From NCBI RefSeq assembly GCF_040882075.1, contig NZ_JBBEBZ010000171.1, positions 7,166-71,165 of the forward strand: a DNA stretch of 64,000 bases, written 5' to 3'. Positions 26,462 to 37,246 of the stretch are shown here, piece after piece. How positions within the stretch are numbered: the stretch's first letter is position 1; each line of letters begins with the position of its first letter. This DNA is from Nitriliruptor sp040882075 (lineage in GTDB: Bacteria > Actinomycetota > Nitriliruptoria > Nitriliruptorales > Nitriliruptoraceae). The translations under genes were made by a program, and so were the position numbers. Under the pieces are notes generated by a model. The model was not told the origin of the DNA and made no database searches. It saw only the letters and a program-made list of their open reading frames with translations.

Positions 26462-27495
26462 GGCCGCTCGACCGGCTCGGCTCCATCAAGCTCAAGCTCG
26501 GGGTCGTCATCGTCGTCGCCGTCATCGCCACCGTCGCGGTGATCGAGCTCGGCGACCGTGCCGGTTGGCCGCCGGTCCCGGTCGCCGCCGGGGCGGTGAT
26601 CGTGGCGCTCGTGGTCGTGCAGGTGCTCGCGCACGGGATGACCTCACCGCTGCGCGAGATGGCCCGCGCCGCCACGAAGCTCGCCGCGGGTGAGGGACAC
26701 GAACCCGTCACCGCGACGTCACGCGACGAGGTCGGCGACCTCGGCCGGGCGTTCAACGCGATGGCCGAGGAGCTCGCCGCGACCGATCGGTTGCGACGTG
26801 AGCTGGTCGCGAACGCCGCCCACGAGCTGCGCACCCCCATCGCCGCCTTGCGGGCCGTCGCCGAGAACCTCGTCGACGGGGTCGAGGATGCCGATCCCGC
26901 GACGCTCGCCGACGTGCTCGCCCAGACCGAACGCCTCCAGGTGCTCGTCGAGCAACTGCTCGACCTGTCACGGCTCGAGGCTGGCGTCGTCACCCTCGAA
27001 CGCCGCGAGATCGATCTGCACGCCACGGCCGAGCGCGCGGCGACGACCGTCGCGACCGCCGATGGCGGGCCGCCCGTGCGCGTCACCATCCCGGCCGGTT
27101 CGCTGCTGGCCGAGGTGGACGAGGGTCGGATCCAGCAGGTGCTCGTCAACCTGCTCACCAACGCTCGGCGGCACGCACCGCCCGGTAGCGACGTCGAGAT
27201 CTCCGGGCATCGGCTCCTCGGCGGGGGTGTGGAACTCGCCGTGGTCGACGAGGGCCCCGGTATCGACCCGCGGGAGCTCGAGCGCGTCTTCGCCCGCTTC
27301 CACCGCACCGACGCCGAGCCGGGCACCGGACGGGGCGGCACCGGGCTGGGCCTGTCGATCTCGCGCGAGATCATCGAACGCCACGGGGGGCAGCTGCGCG
27401 TCGACCCGACGCACCGGCCCGGGTGCCGCATCGTCCTGACCCTCCCGCCGGCGCCTCCCACCGACCAGCACCAGGAGCCATCCCGTGTCCGCTGA
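26458..27495 (+). CDS. Sensor histidine kinase with HAMP domain, partner of the OmpR-type regulator
   Basis: 345 residues. Two closely spaced membrane helices (VVIVVAVIATVAVIELG and VIVALVVVQVLAHG) leave only a short external loop, so sensing is probably within the membrane or through another protein. A HAMP domain is followed by HisKA with His122 in NAAHELRTPI, and HATPase motifs NLLTNARRHA, DEGPGIDP and GGTGLGLSISREI. It overlaps the next gene by 11 bases, suggesting that the downstream membrane protein is part of the system. Confidence 0.94.
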
Positions 27496-29011
27496 CACCC
27501 CCTCGACGTCGACCCAGCCGCCTCCGCCGCCGGGGCCACCGACGGGCGCTCCACCACCGCTGGAGCGTCCGGAGCTGACGCCGTCGCAGCTCGCGCTCGC
27601 CCTCACGGCGGGGCTGATCGCGGCGCTACTGCTCCCCTACCGCGAGGTCGGCATCGCGCTGGTGCTGTCCGGGTTCGCGGTCGCCGCTGCCGTCGTCGCC
27701 AGCCGTCGCGGGGACGACGCCGGCGCCTTCGGTGGCGACCCCTGGCGCTGGACGTTCGCAGCGAACGCCCTCGCGCTCTCGGTCCTCCCGACCGTCACCG
27801 ACGCGGCCTGGGTCCTGGCGCTGACGGCCCCGGCTTCGGCCGGACTCGGCCTGCTCGCCGTCGGCGGTGGCCGCACCTGGCTCGGCACGGTGGCTCCGGT
27901 CCTCCGCACCGTGCTGGTGACCTTCACCGGGCTCGGGGCCGCGAGCCGGGCGATCCAGCGGGCGGTGCCGTCGGGCGCGAGGTGGGGACGGCACGTCCGC
28001 ACGGGGCTCGTCACCACCGCGCTGCTGCTCGTCTTCGGTGGGCTGTTCCGGTCCGCCGACGCGGCCTTCGCCGGCCTCCTCGACGCGGTGATCCCCGAGC
28101 TGTCGCTCGATTCCCTGCTCCTGCGGGTGGTCATCGGCGGCATCTTCGCCAGCGGCAGCCTGACCCTGCTCCTCAGCCGATCTCGCCCCGACGACGACCT
28201 GACCCGCGTCCCGACGTCGAGCCTGGCGGGCTCCGAGTGGATCGTGCCGCTCGCGACGCTGGTGGGGTTGTTCGCCGCCTTCGTCCTGGTCCAGGCTGGG
28301 ACCCTGTTCGGCGGCGACGCGCTCGTGCAGCGGACCTCGGGGCTGACCTACGCCGCGTACGCCCGGGAGGGGTTCGGACAGCTGCTCACCGTCGCGATCC
28401 TGACCCTCGGTGTCGTCGCGGTCGCCTCGCGGTACGCGGCACCTCGGGACGAACGTGACGCGCGGCTGCGTCGCGGACTGCTCGCCGCGCTGTGCGGCCT
28501 GACGCTCGTCGTGCTCGTGTCCGCGTTCCAACGGTTGTCGCTGTACGAGGCCGCGTTCGGCTTCACCCGGGACCGGGTGACCGCGCACGCGACGATCGTC
28601 TGGATCGGCGTGCTGTTCGTGCTCGTGGTCGTCCTCGGTGCCTGGCGACGATCCGAGCACCTGCCACGCGCCGCCGTCGCGTGGACCGGGCTCGCGCTCC
28701 TGATCTTCGGGATGGTCCAGCCGGACGCCATCGTCGCGCGTCTGAACGTCGAGCGGTTCGAGGCGACCGGGGAGCTCGACGTCTGGCTCCTGTCGACCCT
28801 GTCGGCCGACGCCGCACCGGCGATCGCGGAGCTGCCCGCTGAGGTCCGGGCCTGCGTCTCGCACCGCGGGTGGTCGTACGGCGGGTCGCCTGAGCGCCTC
28901 GCGCTCCCCGACGACCCGCTCGAGTGGAACCGGTCCCGCGCGGTGGCCAGGCAGCTACCCGCCGCACCGGACGTCCCCTGCCAAGAGCCCGCGGGTGGCA
29001 GCTCCCCCTGA
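27485..29011 (+). CDS. DUF4153/DUF4173-type polytopic membrane protein
   Basis: 508 residues, GTG 27485. A Pro-rich N-terminus (about 1-35) precedes some 11-12 membrane helices. The segment VQRTSGLTYAAYAREGFGQL is the recognisable signature of the DUF4153/DUF4173 group, and the C-terminal 80 residues form a soluble tail. Function of the family is unknown. Overlap with the kinase gene makes it the third gene of the two-component operon. Confidence 0.85.
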   Translation: MSADTPSTSTQPPPPPGPPTGAPPPLERPELTPSQLALALTAGLIAALLLPYREVGIALVLSGFAVAAAVVASRRGDDAGAFGGDPWRWTFAANALALSVLPTVTDAAWVLALTAPASAGLGLLAVGGGRTWLGTVAPVLRTVLVTFTGLGAASRAIQRAVPSGARWGRHVRTGLVTTALLLVFGGLFRSADAAFAGLLDAVIPELSLDSLLLRVVIGGIFASGSLTLLLSRSRPDDDLTRVPTSSLAGSEWIVPLATLVGLFAAFVLVQAGTLFGGDALVQRTSGLTYAAYAREGFGQLLTVAILTLGVVAVASRYAAPRDERDARLRRGLLAALCGLTLVVLVSAFQRLSLYEAAFGFTRDRVTAHATIVWIGVLFVLVVVLGAWRRSEHLPRAAVAWTGLALLIFGMVQPDAIVARLNVERFEATGELDVWLLSTLSADAAPAIAELPAEVRACVSHRGWSYGGSPERLALPDDPLEWNRSRAVARQLPAAPDVPCQEPAGGSSP

Positions 29012-29112
29012 AGCGGACGCCCGACGTGCGACAGCGATCGCCTGTGGACGGCCGCCGTGTCACACGGGTCGGGGCGCACGTCGATACCGGCTGCCGGGAT
29101 CAGCCGGCGACA

Positions 29113-29269
29113 AGTTCGGCAGCGGGTGTTGCTGAGATACGGACAACGGGCGTTGCCTACTGGCTCGGCTCGGAACCGGGTCGCTGGCGATCGTCGGGTG
29201 GCTCACGTTCGCCGGGTGGCTGACGACGCGCTGGTGCGTCACCAGCCACCCACCGACCGTCAGCCACCC
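29113..29269. repeat. Intergenic palindromic repeat element, copy 2 (left arm plus hairpin)
   Basis: Arm 29113-29168 begins AGTTCGGCAGCGGGTGTTGC and ends GTTGCCTACTGGCTCGG, closely matching the left arm of copy 1. A hairpin with GGGTGGCTG and CAGCCACCC ends follows at 29214-29251, and a further CAGCCACCC lies to 29269. A right arm is not clearly visible before the toxin-antitoxin genes. The rest of the 29012-29452 gap holds only the antitoxin promoter/operator region. Confidence 0.7.
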
Positions 29270-29413
29270 ACATCCTCGACCCAGGTCACCGGCGACGAGT
29301 GTGTCCGCGGACCGGTGTAGAACCGCCGTAGAGACCTGATGGATCCGGGCGCATCCGAGTGGCTCGCGCATCTTACGTTTTGAGACACGAAGGAACGTTG
29401 CCACGCCGATGGA

Positions 29414-29432
29414 ACCGTGACACCATCACGGT
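29414..29432. promoter_or_regulatory. Palindromic operator before the vapB-type antitoxin gene
   Basis: ACCGTGA-CACCA-TCACGGT is a perfect inverted repeat with 7-bp arms, ending 20 bases before the antitoxin ATG. AbrB-type antitoxins dimerise and repress their own promoter at such sites, so this is a likely autoregulatory operator. The Shine-Dalgarno AGAGGAGG follows at about 29439. Confidence 0.6.
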
Positions 29433-29452
29433 GGTAGCAGAGGAGGCTTTCC

Positions 29453-29707
29453 ATGACCGTCACCGTCAAGGTGGACGCACAGGGCCGCGTCGTCATCCCA
29501 CAGGCCGAACGTGAACGACTGGGCCTGCCCGATGGTGGTGCCCTCGAGCTCGTCTCCACGCCTGAAGGTGTGCTGCTCGAGCGACGCCGTCAGGCCACCG
29601 TCACCTCCGGCGAAGACGGACTTCCGGTCGTCACCCTCGATGACGTCGGCACGGTGAGCAACGCCGAAACCACCGAGGCCATTCACCTGCAACGCGATGA
29701 CCGGTGA
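29453..29707 (+). CDS. vapB: AbrB/MazE-fold antitoxin of a VapBC-type pair
   Basis: 84 residues, ATG start with strong Shine-Dalgarno AGAGGAGG. The N-terminal 45 residues are a swapped-hairpin AbrB DNA-binding domain: VKVDAQGRVVIPQAERERLG and ALELVSTPEGVLLERR. The C-terminal tail should wrap and inhibit the PIN toxin. The stop overlaps the toxin start (GTGA), the normal arrangement for these modules. Framed by repeat copies 2 and 3. Confidence 0.88.
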   Translation: MTVTVKVDAQGRVVIPQAERERLGLPDGGALELVSTPEGVLLERRRQATVTSGEDGLPVVTLDDVGTVSNAETTEAIHLQRDDR

Positions 29708-30114
29708 TCGACACCTCCGTCTTGGTGGCGGGCCTGATCACCAACCACGAGTTCCACGCCATCGCGCGTCCCCACGTCGCCGCTGCCGCGCGCGGCCAGG
29801 TGCCGGGGATCGTCCTCGCCGAGACCTGGGCGGCCCTGCGGCGTGCGCCGTGGAACCTCGACGCGCGGACCGTCGAGACGACCCTGGCTCCCTGGAGCGA
29901 GGAAGGCCGCATCGTGGCGACACCCGCGTCGGCTTACGCGGAGGTGTTGCGCACGGGCCGGTCCCTGAACCTCGGCGGGAACGTCCACGACCTCCTCATC
30001 GCCCTGACGTGTCGCGATCACGGCCTTCCACTGTTCACGCTCGACCGACGCCAGTCGACCCTGGCAACGGGACTCGCCGGCCTCGACTCAACGCTTCTGC
30101 TGCCCAACGGGTAG
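29704..30114 (+). CDS. vapC: PIN-domain ribonuclease toxin (VapC type)
   Basis: 136 residues, GTG 29704. The acidic metal-binding residues of PIN nucleases are present: Asp3 in VIDTSVLVAG, Glu40 in VLAETWA, Asp96 in NVHDLLIALT and Asp114 in FTLDRR. VapC toxins cut tRNA or rRNA when the antitoxin is lost. It appears intact. The next 15 bases begin three imperfect copies of GCGACGGGTA leading into repeat copy 3. Confidence 0.88.
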   Translation: MIDTSVLVAGLITNHEFHAIARPHVAAAARGQVPGIVLAETWAALRRAPWNLDARTVETTLAPWSEEGRIVATPASAYAEVLRTGRSLNLGGNVHDLLIALTCRDHGLPLFTLDRRQSTLATGLAGLDSTLLLPNG

Positions 30115-30129
30115 CCAGGCGTGGCCAGG

Positions 30130-30375
30130 TTGCGACGGGTAGCGACGGGTAGCGATACCCGGGTTGCCTACCGGTGGTTCCGCCGCCGAGGGCCCACAAC
30201 GGGTGGCTGGCGACCGTTGGGTGGCTGGTGACGCACAGGGCGATCGTCAGCCACCCACCGATCGTCAGCAACCCATCTCATGCGCGCACGTCCTCCGCGG
30301 AAGAAGGATCGGGAACGGTTCCCAGCCCAGGCGGGAACCGCCGTTGTTCGTACCCATCAACACCGCTGCCGAACT
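30130..30375. repeat. Intergenic palindromic repeat element, copy 3
   Basis: A degenerate left arm (GTTGCCTACCGGTGG at about 30162-30176), a central hairpin at 30219-30256 (GGGTGGCTGG to TCAGCCACCC) and a well-preserved right arm at 30324-30375. The reverse complement of the right arm begins AGTTCGGCAGCGGTGTTGAT. Hairpin spacing relative to the flanking GGGTGGCT and CAGCAACCC blocks matches copy 2. The right arm runs into the LLM oxidoreductase gene and provides its stop codon. Confidence 0.7.
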
Positions 30376-31319
30376 GAGCCGGCGACGAGTCGGGCGACCT
30401 CGCCGATCAGGGCGACCACCTCGAGGTCGTCGTGGAGCTGGTTCTGGAGGAAGACCCGGGACAGGCCGGCATCGGCGTAGTCCGCGAGCCGATCGGCGGC
30501 CTGCTCCGGGGTGCCGATGATCCACTCGTCCCGCAGACCGTCGAGCCAGTGACCCGCGTCACCGTCGCGGCCGGAGAGCGCCATCAGCCGTCGGGCTCGG
30601 TCCTCGACCTCGTCATCGTTCGCGCCGAGGATGCACCCGGTCATCATCGAGAACACCAGCGGATCGCGGCCGGCCTCCTCGCAGGCTCGATCGATGTTGG
30701 CCTTGCGTTCGCGGACCGCGTCGGGTGACGGGAAGGTCGTGTTGTACTCGTCGGCCCACCGGGCGGCCAGGCGCGCCGCGCGGGGTCCGGCGCGACCACC
30801 GAGGATGATCGGCACGCGCGGTGACTGGACCGGCTTCGGTCGCGCCTCGCAGCCCTCCAGGCGATAGTGCTCACCGCGGAAGTCGAACCGGTCCTCGGTC
30901 ATCTGCCGGACGATGATCTCGAGCTGCTCCTCGAACACCTCGTAGCGGTGACCGAGCTCCTCGAACGGGAAGCCGTAGGTGGTGTGCTCGAGCTCGTGCC
31001 AGCCAGCACCCAGCCCAAGCTCCACCCGACCACCCGACACGTGATCGGCCGTCACCACGTCCTTGCACAGCACCGAGGGGTGGCGGAAGGAGGTGGGCGT
31101 CACCATCGTGCCGAGCCGGATGGTCGATGTGGCGTGCCCGAGCGCAGCCAACGTCGACCAGGCGTCGAGCGATGAGCGCTCCGTGCGGCTCTGGACCGAC
31201 TGGTAGTGGTCGGAGCGGAACAGACCTTCGAGCCCCGCATCCTCGACGGCTGCGGCGATGTCCAGCCACTGCTGCCAGGTGACCGACTCCTGTCCCTCGA
31301 TGTTCAGGTTCACCCGCAC
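30357..31319 (-). CDS. LLM-class flavin-dependent oxidoreductase (F420-type)
   Basis: 320 residues from GTG 31319, chosen because AGGAG lies eight bases upstream; GTG 31313 is the alternative. Luciferase-like TIM barrel, with GLGAGWHELEHTTYGFPFEE, PIILGGRAGPRAARLAARWA and IGTPEQAADRL marking the F420-dependent subgroup. Substrate unknown. The last codons (SVRQRC and stop) come from the arm of repeat copy 3, so the C-terminus may have been altered by element insertion. Confidence 0.88.
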   Translation of the reverse strand: MRVNLNIEGQESVTWQQWLDIAAAVEDAGLEGLFRSDHYQSVQSRTERSSLDAWSTLAALGHATSTIRLGTMVTPTSFRHPSVLCKDVVTADHVSGGRVELGLGAGWHELEHTTYGFPFEELGHRYEVFEEQLEIIVRQMTEDRFDFRGEHYRLEGCEARPKPVQSPRVPIILGGRAGPRAARLAARWADEYNTTFPSPDAVRERKANIDRACEEAGRDPLVFSMMTGCILGANDDEVEDRARRLMALSGRDGDAGHWLDGLRDEWIIGTPEQAADRLADYADAGLSRVFLQNQLHDDLEVVALIGEVARLVAGSVRQRC

Positions 31320-31451
31320 GCCGCACGCTCCTGGTCGATGGTCGACTGCGTCCCGGTAGCCTGTCACCTCGACCCCGGTCCTGTGGCCGGGGTCGACCGC
31401 TCCCCTCGAACCGCCGGGTGAGCCCTCATCTCGACACACATCGGACCACCC

Positions 31452-33389
<1,938 letters not shown>

Positions 33390-33438
33390 CCCTCCGTCTC
33401 GACGCCACCGACCACGACCGCCCGATCCGGAGCTCCTC

Positions 33439-33924
33439 GTGACCAGCTGCCGCCCAGAGACCGTCGCCTTCACCGCCACCGCACCGCTGCGGGTCACCGC
33501 CACGCGCGAGATCATCGCGGGTCCCGACCGCATCTTCGCGGCGCTCGCCGACGCGTCGTCGTGGCCGCGGTGGTTCCCGGGCCTGGACCAGGCCCGCTGG
33601 ACCTCACCCGAGCCGCACGGGATGGGTTCCACCCGTGAGGTGAAGGTCGGGCCGCTGCGGGTGGTCGAGGAGTTCATCGCCTGGGAGCCCGGTGTCCGGT
33701 TCGGGTTCACCTTCGAGTCGACCAACCTGCCCGGCACGCGTGCGGGCGTCGAGCTGGTCGAACTGCTGCCCGTGACCGCTCATCGGACGCGGGTGTCGTA
33801 CACGATGGCGCTCGAACCCGTCGGTCTGCCCGCCCGTCTGGCACCGCCGCTGAAGCCGGTCATGCGCGCGGCGATCGGTCGGGGCTTGGCAGGTCTCGAC
33901 CGCTACCTCGCACAGGGCGCCTGA
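33439..33924 (+). CDS. SRPBCC (polyketide cyclase/START-like) protein
   Basis: 161 residues from GTG 33439, 49 bases after typA. The fold shows in REIIAGPDRIFAALADASSW, VVEEFIAWEPGVRFGFTF and the long C-terminal helix ending GLAGLDRYLAQG. These proteins bind a hydrophobic ligand in a deep cavity; the ligand here is unknown. Confidence 0.85.
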   Translation: MTSCRPETVAFTATAPLRVTATREIIAGPDRIFAALADASSWPRWFPGLDQARWTSPEPHGMGSTREVKVGPLRVVEEFIAWEPGVRFGFTFESTNLPGTRAGVELVELLPVTAHRTRVSYTMALEPVGLPARLAPPLKPVMRAAIGRGLAGLDRYLAQGA

Positions 33925-33946
33925 GGGGCCGGTCGCAGGTCGGGGG

Positions 33947-34825
33947 CTAGAGGTCCTGCAACCGCTGCTCGCGCCACGGGTCACCGACGTCGTGGTAGCC
34001 GCGTTCCTCCCAGTAGCCGGGCACGTCCCGTTCGGTGAGCTTCAGCTCGGTGACCCACTTGACGCTCTTCCAGCCGTACCGGGCCGGCACGACCAGCCGC
34101 AGCGGACCGCCGTGGGCGACGGCCAGCGGCACCCCGTCGTGCCCCCACGCGAGCAGCACGTCGTCGGCGGTCGCCGCCACGAGGTCGAGGCTCGCGCTGT
34201 AGGCGGGGTGGCCGGAGGCGACGAGGTGGGTGGCCTCGTCCCGCGCGCCGGCGAGCGCGATCACGTCAGCGACACGCACGCCCTCCCAGAGGTTGTCGAG
34301 GCGTGACCAGGTCGTGACGCAGTGGAGGTCGCTGGTCGACCGCACGATCGGCAGCTCAGCACGCAGGTCGGCCAGCGTGAGGACGTGACGCTGCTGCACC
34401 CGTCCGGTGACCGTCAGCCGCCAACGGTCCGGGCTCGGGTCGACCGGTGCGGCGCCGACGTGCAGGACCGGCCAGCCGGGCGTCAGGTGCTGCCCCGGAG
34501 GCACCCGGGCGGGGTCGACGCCGCCGTCACCAGCGGTCTCCGCGATCCTCGTCGGTGCGTGGCGCACCCCGGGGCTCGGTTCGAGCGCGTCCCCGATCGC
34601 GGCGATGTCGAGGTCCGCGTGCCGTCGCGCGATCCGCGTGGCCAGCTCAGCCCGTTCGCCGGGGTCGTCGACGTCGTCGAGCAGGTCCCGAGCATCCTCG
34701 AGCCACCTGGCGATCCGTTCGTACGCGACCTCGGGTTCGGGCAGGTTCGGCGCGCTCTTCCACGCGTCATCGGCGCGGCGGAGCAGCCGCAGGATCTCTG
34801 CGGTCACCGTCGTGGTCCGCGCCAC
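33947..34825 (-). CDS. Sulfite-oxidase-fold molybdopterin oxidoreductase
   Basis: 292 residues from GTG 34825. About 100 N-terminal residues form a helical extension not usual for the family. The molybdopterin-binding domain follows, with the Mo-ligand cysteine in STSDLHCVTTWSRLDNLWEG and the C-terminal GWKSVKWVTELKLTERDVPG and YWEERGYHD. No export signal, so it is probably cytoplasmic, unlike YedY. It starts seven bases after the SLH protein stop and so is the last gene of the mau-like operon. Confidence 0.88.
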   Translation of the reverse strand: MARTTTVTAEILRLLRRADDAWKSAPNLPEPEVAYERIARWLEDARDLLDDVDDPGERAELATRIARRHADLDIAAIGDALEPSPGVRHAPTRIAETAGDGGVDPARVPPGQHLTPGWPVLHVGAAPVDPSPDRWRLTVTGRVQQRHVLTLADLRAELPIVRSTSDLHCVTTWSRLDNLWEGVRVADVIALAGARDEATHLVASGHPAYSASLDLVAATADDVLLAWGHDGVPLAVAHGGPLRLVVPARYGWKSVKWVTELKLTERDVPGYWEERGYHDVGDPWREQRLQDL

Positions 34826-34832
34826 CTGCGGT

Positions 34833-35582
34833 TCATGGGGTCACGGGGTCCGGGACGGAACCGAAGGGCACCGTGACGGCGGTGAGGGCAGCGTCCGCCT
34901 GCAGGCTGGTCACGGCCGTGCGGTCGACGAACACCGCGAGGTCGTAGCGCTCGGACCCGGCCGAGCTCTGTGGCACCGCCCAGGTGACCGGCAGGGAGAC
35001 CGATGCGTCCCCGGAGGACGCCGTCTGGCCGGGCAGGATCGCCCAGGACGACAGGCTCTTGGCGTCGTCGCTGGCGCGGTACAGGAAGGCCTCGACCTCG
35101 CAGGGGCAGCCGTCGATGGCACCGGTCCCGTAGACGGTCACCGATCCCTGGAGCACCACGTTCTGCTCACCACCCGAACCGGGGCCAGGGACCTCGACGG
35201 TGACCGGTACGCCGCTGGCCGCTCCCCCGGCGACGGCGAGGACGGTGGTGCTGTCGGCCGCGTACGCGCTGCCGCCGGTGCGGGTCAGGAACGTCGCCAT
35301 CTGCTCGCGGGTGACCGGGCTGCCCGGGCAGTACCGGCCCGCTGCGCAGCCCGTGGTGATCCCGGCGTCGGCGACCTCCGAGATCGCCGCGTGGTGGGAG
35401 TTCGTGGCGGGTACGTCGGTGAAGACGTGGTTCGCCGCCGCTGGCACACCGATAGCGAGCAGCACCACGACAGCGCTGAGGATCACCTTGCGTCGGGTGT
35501 TCAGGACCACGGCGGTTCTCCTCGGGGCGTCGACCGGTGTGCGGTCGTGGTTCGGGTGCTCGGGTGTGGTGTCGTCGTTCAT
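34833..35582 (-). CDS. Exported SLH-repeat surface protein
   Basis: 249 residues. A charged 30-residue lead is followed by a hydrophobic export signal (KVILSAVVVLLAIGVPAAA). Next comes one actinobacterial SLH-type repeat: VFTDVPATNSHHAAISEVAD then GITTGCAAGRYCPGSPVTRE and QMATFLTR. The C-terminal 140 residues are beta-rich with a CPCEVEAFLY cysteine pair. SLH repeats bind cell-wall polymers. ATG 35582 overlaps the stop of the preceding MauA-like gene (ATGA). Confidence 0.85.
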   Translation of the reverse strand: MNDDTTPEHPNHDRTPVDAPRRTAVVLNTRRKVILSAVVVLLAIGVPAAANHVFTDVPATNSHHAAISEVADAGITTGCAAGRYCPGSPVTREQMATFLTRTGGSAYAADSTTVLAVAGGAASGVPVTVEVPGPGSGGEQNVVLQGSVTVYGTGAIDGCPCEVEAFLYRASDDAKSLSSWAILPGQTASSGDASVSLPVTWAVPQSSAGSERYDLAVFVDRTAVTSLQADAALTAVTVPFGSVPDPVTP

Positions 35583-37246
35583 CGGGCGACGTCTCCGGGG
35601 GTGCGACCGCGACGTCGGGCGCCGCCGGTCGGGGTGGAGGTGGCCAGGTCATCGGGGGTCGCACCGGAACGCGTCGTCAGGACCTGCACGCCGCCGTCGG
35701 TGCCGATGACGATCGCGCCGCGTTCGAACGAGGCCCGCTGCTGGCCCCCGCGGACGGTCACCGACGAGCTGGTCGGGAGGCCGAGCCGGCCGTCCGGGCC
35801 GCCCTCGGCCTCGTAGGCGTCGAGGACCTCGCCGGTCAGCAGACGGGTGCCGGTGCGACCCGCGACGAGCATCCCTCGCTCGAGGTGGAGCACCCGGGCA
35901 CGCCCGCCGGCGACGAACGTGGCCCGCCGCAGCGGTGCACCACCCGTCCCGGCGGCACCGCCGAGCTCGAGGTACGGGTCGGCGAGGTCGCTGCCGATCC
36001 CGAAGGCGGTACCACCCGCGGTCCGGGTGACGATGCCCCGCTCGAAGCGCTGGACCTGCTGGCCGCCGACGGTGATGACGTCGGCGATCGGCCAGCCGAC
36101 GTGGTCCGGGTCGCTCGTCGGGTACCGCGAGCCGGCCTCGAGGAAGGTGAGCGTGACCGCGGCGACGGGTCCACCGGCGACCTGGACGAGCGCGCCGCCG
36201 GTGAAGCGCACCAGCTGCGATCCGTCCGATCGTGCGGTCCGGGAGGTCGGGTACCCGAGCGAGCCGGAGGGGCCGCCGCGGCTGCGGTACTCGGTGTCGA
36301 CCGCTCCGGTCACCGCCACGGGGGTGACGGAACTCGAGGCTCGGTAGATGGTGCCGCGGTCGTAGCGCACCTGGAGGCCCCCGCTCACGCCGGTCCCCTG
36401 CGGCTCGGAGGTCGGGTAGCCGAGGGCCCCGTTGATGCCGTCCATCCGCTCGCGGTAGTGCTGGTCGATCGAGCCGTGGACGGCGAGAGCGCCGGTCGAG
36501 GAGCGGTAGTAGATGGTGCCGTTCTCGTACCGCCGGTAGCGGCCCGGGCCGGAAGCGCGTTCGGAGCCGACCGGCGCACCGAGGATCGAGCCGCGCATCC
36601 CCATGTCCTGGTACTTGATGTCGATACGGGTCGCATCACGACCCGGCAGGCACGACGCGTTGTGCGACCGGGTGCGGTTATCGACCCGGACGGTGGTGCT
36701 GCAGGCGCGGTCCCAGACCCACGGGGCCGTGCACGTGACCACGCGGCAGACGACCTCGGTGACGCCTCGGATCTGGGTGTTGCACTGGCCGTACCGGAAG
36801 TTGTTGCAGCACACCCGACGCTTGTCGCACGCGCCGTCGGCGCAGCGGCAGGAGCAGGTGGCGTTCGGGGACCGGTTGCAGTCGATGACGTAGCGCGCGG
36901 CTCCGAAACAGAACGGTGAGTCGTCGATACGCCACCACCCGGCGACGTACGACCCCGGCGGGCAGGTGTTGGCGCCGGCGTTGACCGTGCAGCAGAACGC
37001 GGTCCAGCCGCTGGTGCACGAGGCGCCGTCACCGCACACCTGCGCGTAGGCCGAGCCGGGTTTGATCGCGTACCGGATCGGATCGACCACGACGGCCGCT
37101 CCGACCACGGCGACGCGTGACAGGAACCGCCGCCGGGTCAGGCCGGAGCCCGCGAGCGCGCGGCCGAGCCGGTCCACGAGCCGCACCGACATCGGCGCGT
37201 CGGTCTCGGTCGGGGCGGTGGGCTGCGGGTTGGTGGCGGTGCTCAC
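35579..37246 (-). CDS. Tat-exported methylamine-dehydrogenase light-chain-like protein with LGFP repeats
   Basis: 555 residues. Tat signal TRRRFLSRVAVVGAA at about 37-51. Residues 70-200 resemble the MauA light chain: SCTSGWTAFCCTVNAG, NTCPPGSYVAGWWRID, and 18 cysteines in 130 residues that could form nine disulfides. In MauA two tryptophans are joined into the TTQ cofactor. Candidates here are Trp104/Trp105 and Trp176/Trp178; which pair, if any, is unproven. From about 210 to 520 come about six LGFP repeats (for example GRLGLPTSS, INGALGYPTSE), known to anchor proteins to the actinobacterial wall. No MauB heavy chain is encoded nearby. Confidence 0.82.
   Translation of the reverse strand: MSTATNPQPTAPTETDAPMSVRLVDRLGRALAGSGLTRRRFLSRVAVVGAAVVVDPIRYAIKPGSAYAQVCGDGASCTSGWTAFCCTVNAGANTCPPGSYVAGWWRIDDSPFCFGAARYVIDCNRSPNATCSCRCADGACDKRRVCCNNFRYGQCNTQIRGVTEVVCRVVTCTAPWVWDRACSTTVRVDNRTRSHNASCLPGRDATRIDIKYQDMGMRGSILGAPVGSERASGPGRYRRYENGTIYYRSSTGALAVHGSIDQHYRERMDGINGALGYPTSEPQGTGVSGGLQVRYDRGTIYRASSSVTPVAVTGAVDTEYRSRGGPSGSLGYPTSRTARSDGSQLVRFTGGALVQVAGGPVAAVTLTFLEAGSRYPTSDPDHVGWPIADVITVGGQQVQRFERGIVTRTAGGTAFGIGSDLADPYLELGGAAGTGGAPLRRATFVAGGRARVLHLERGMLVAGRTGTRLLTGEVLDAYEAEGGPDGRLGLPTSSSVTVRGGQQRASFERGAIVIGTDGGVQVLTTRSGATPDDLATSTPTGGARRRGRTPGDVAR

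Noticed and set aside
33947..34825. YedY/MsrP-type exported methionine sulfoxide reductase
   Set aside because: No Tat or Sec signal and no MsrQ-like haem partner next to it; only the sulfite-oxidase fold is supported.
35579..37246. Genuine methylamine dehydrogenase light chain
   Set aside because: No heavy chain, amicyanin or MauG gene is nearby, cysteine number and Trp spacing differ, and LGFP repeats are fused; only a family-level call is justified.
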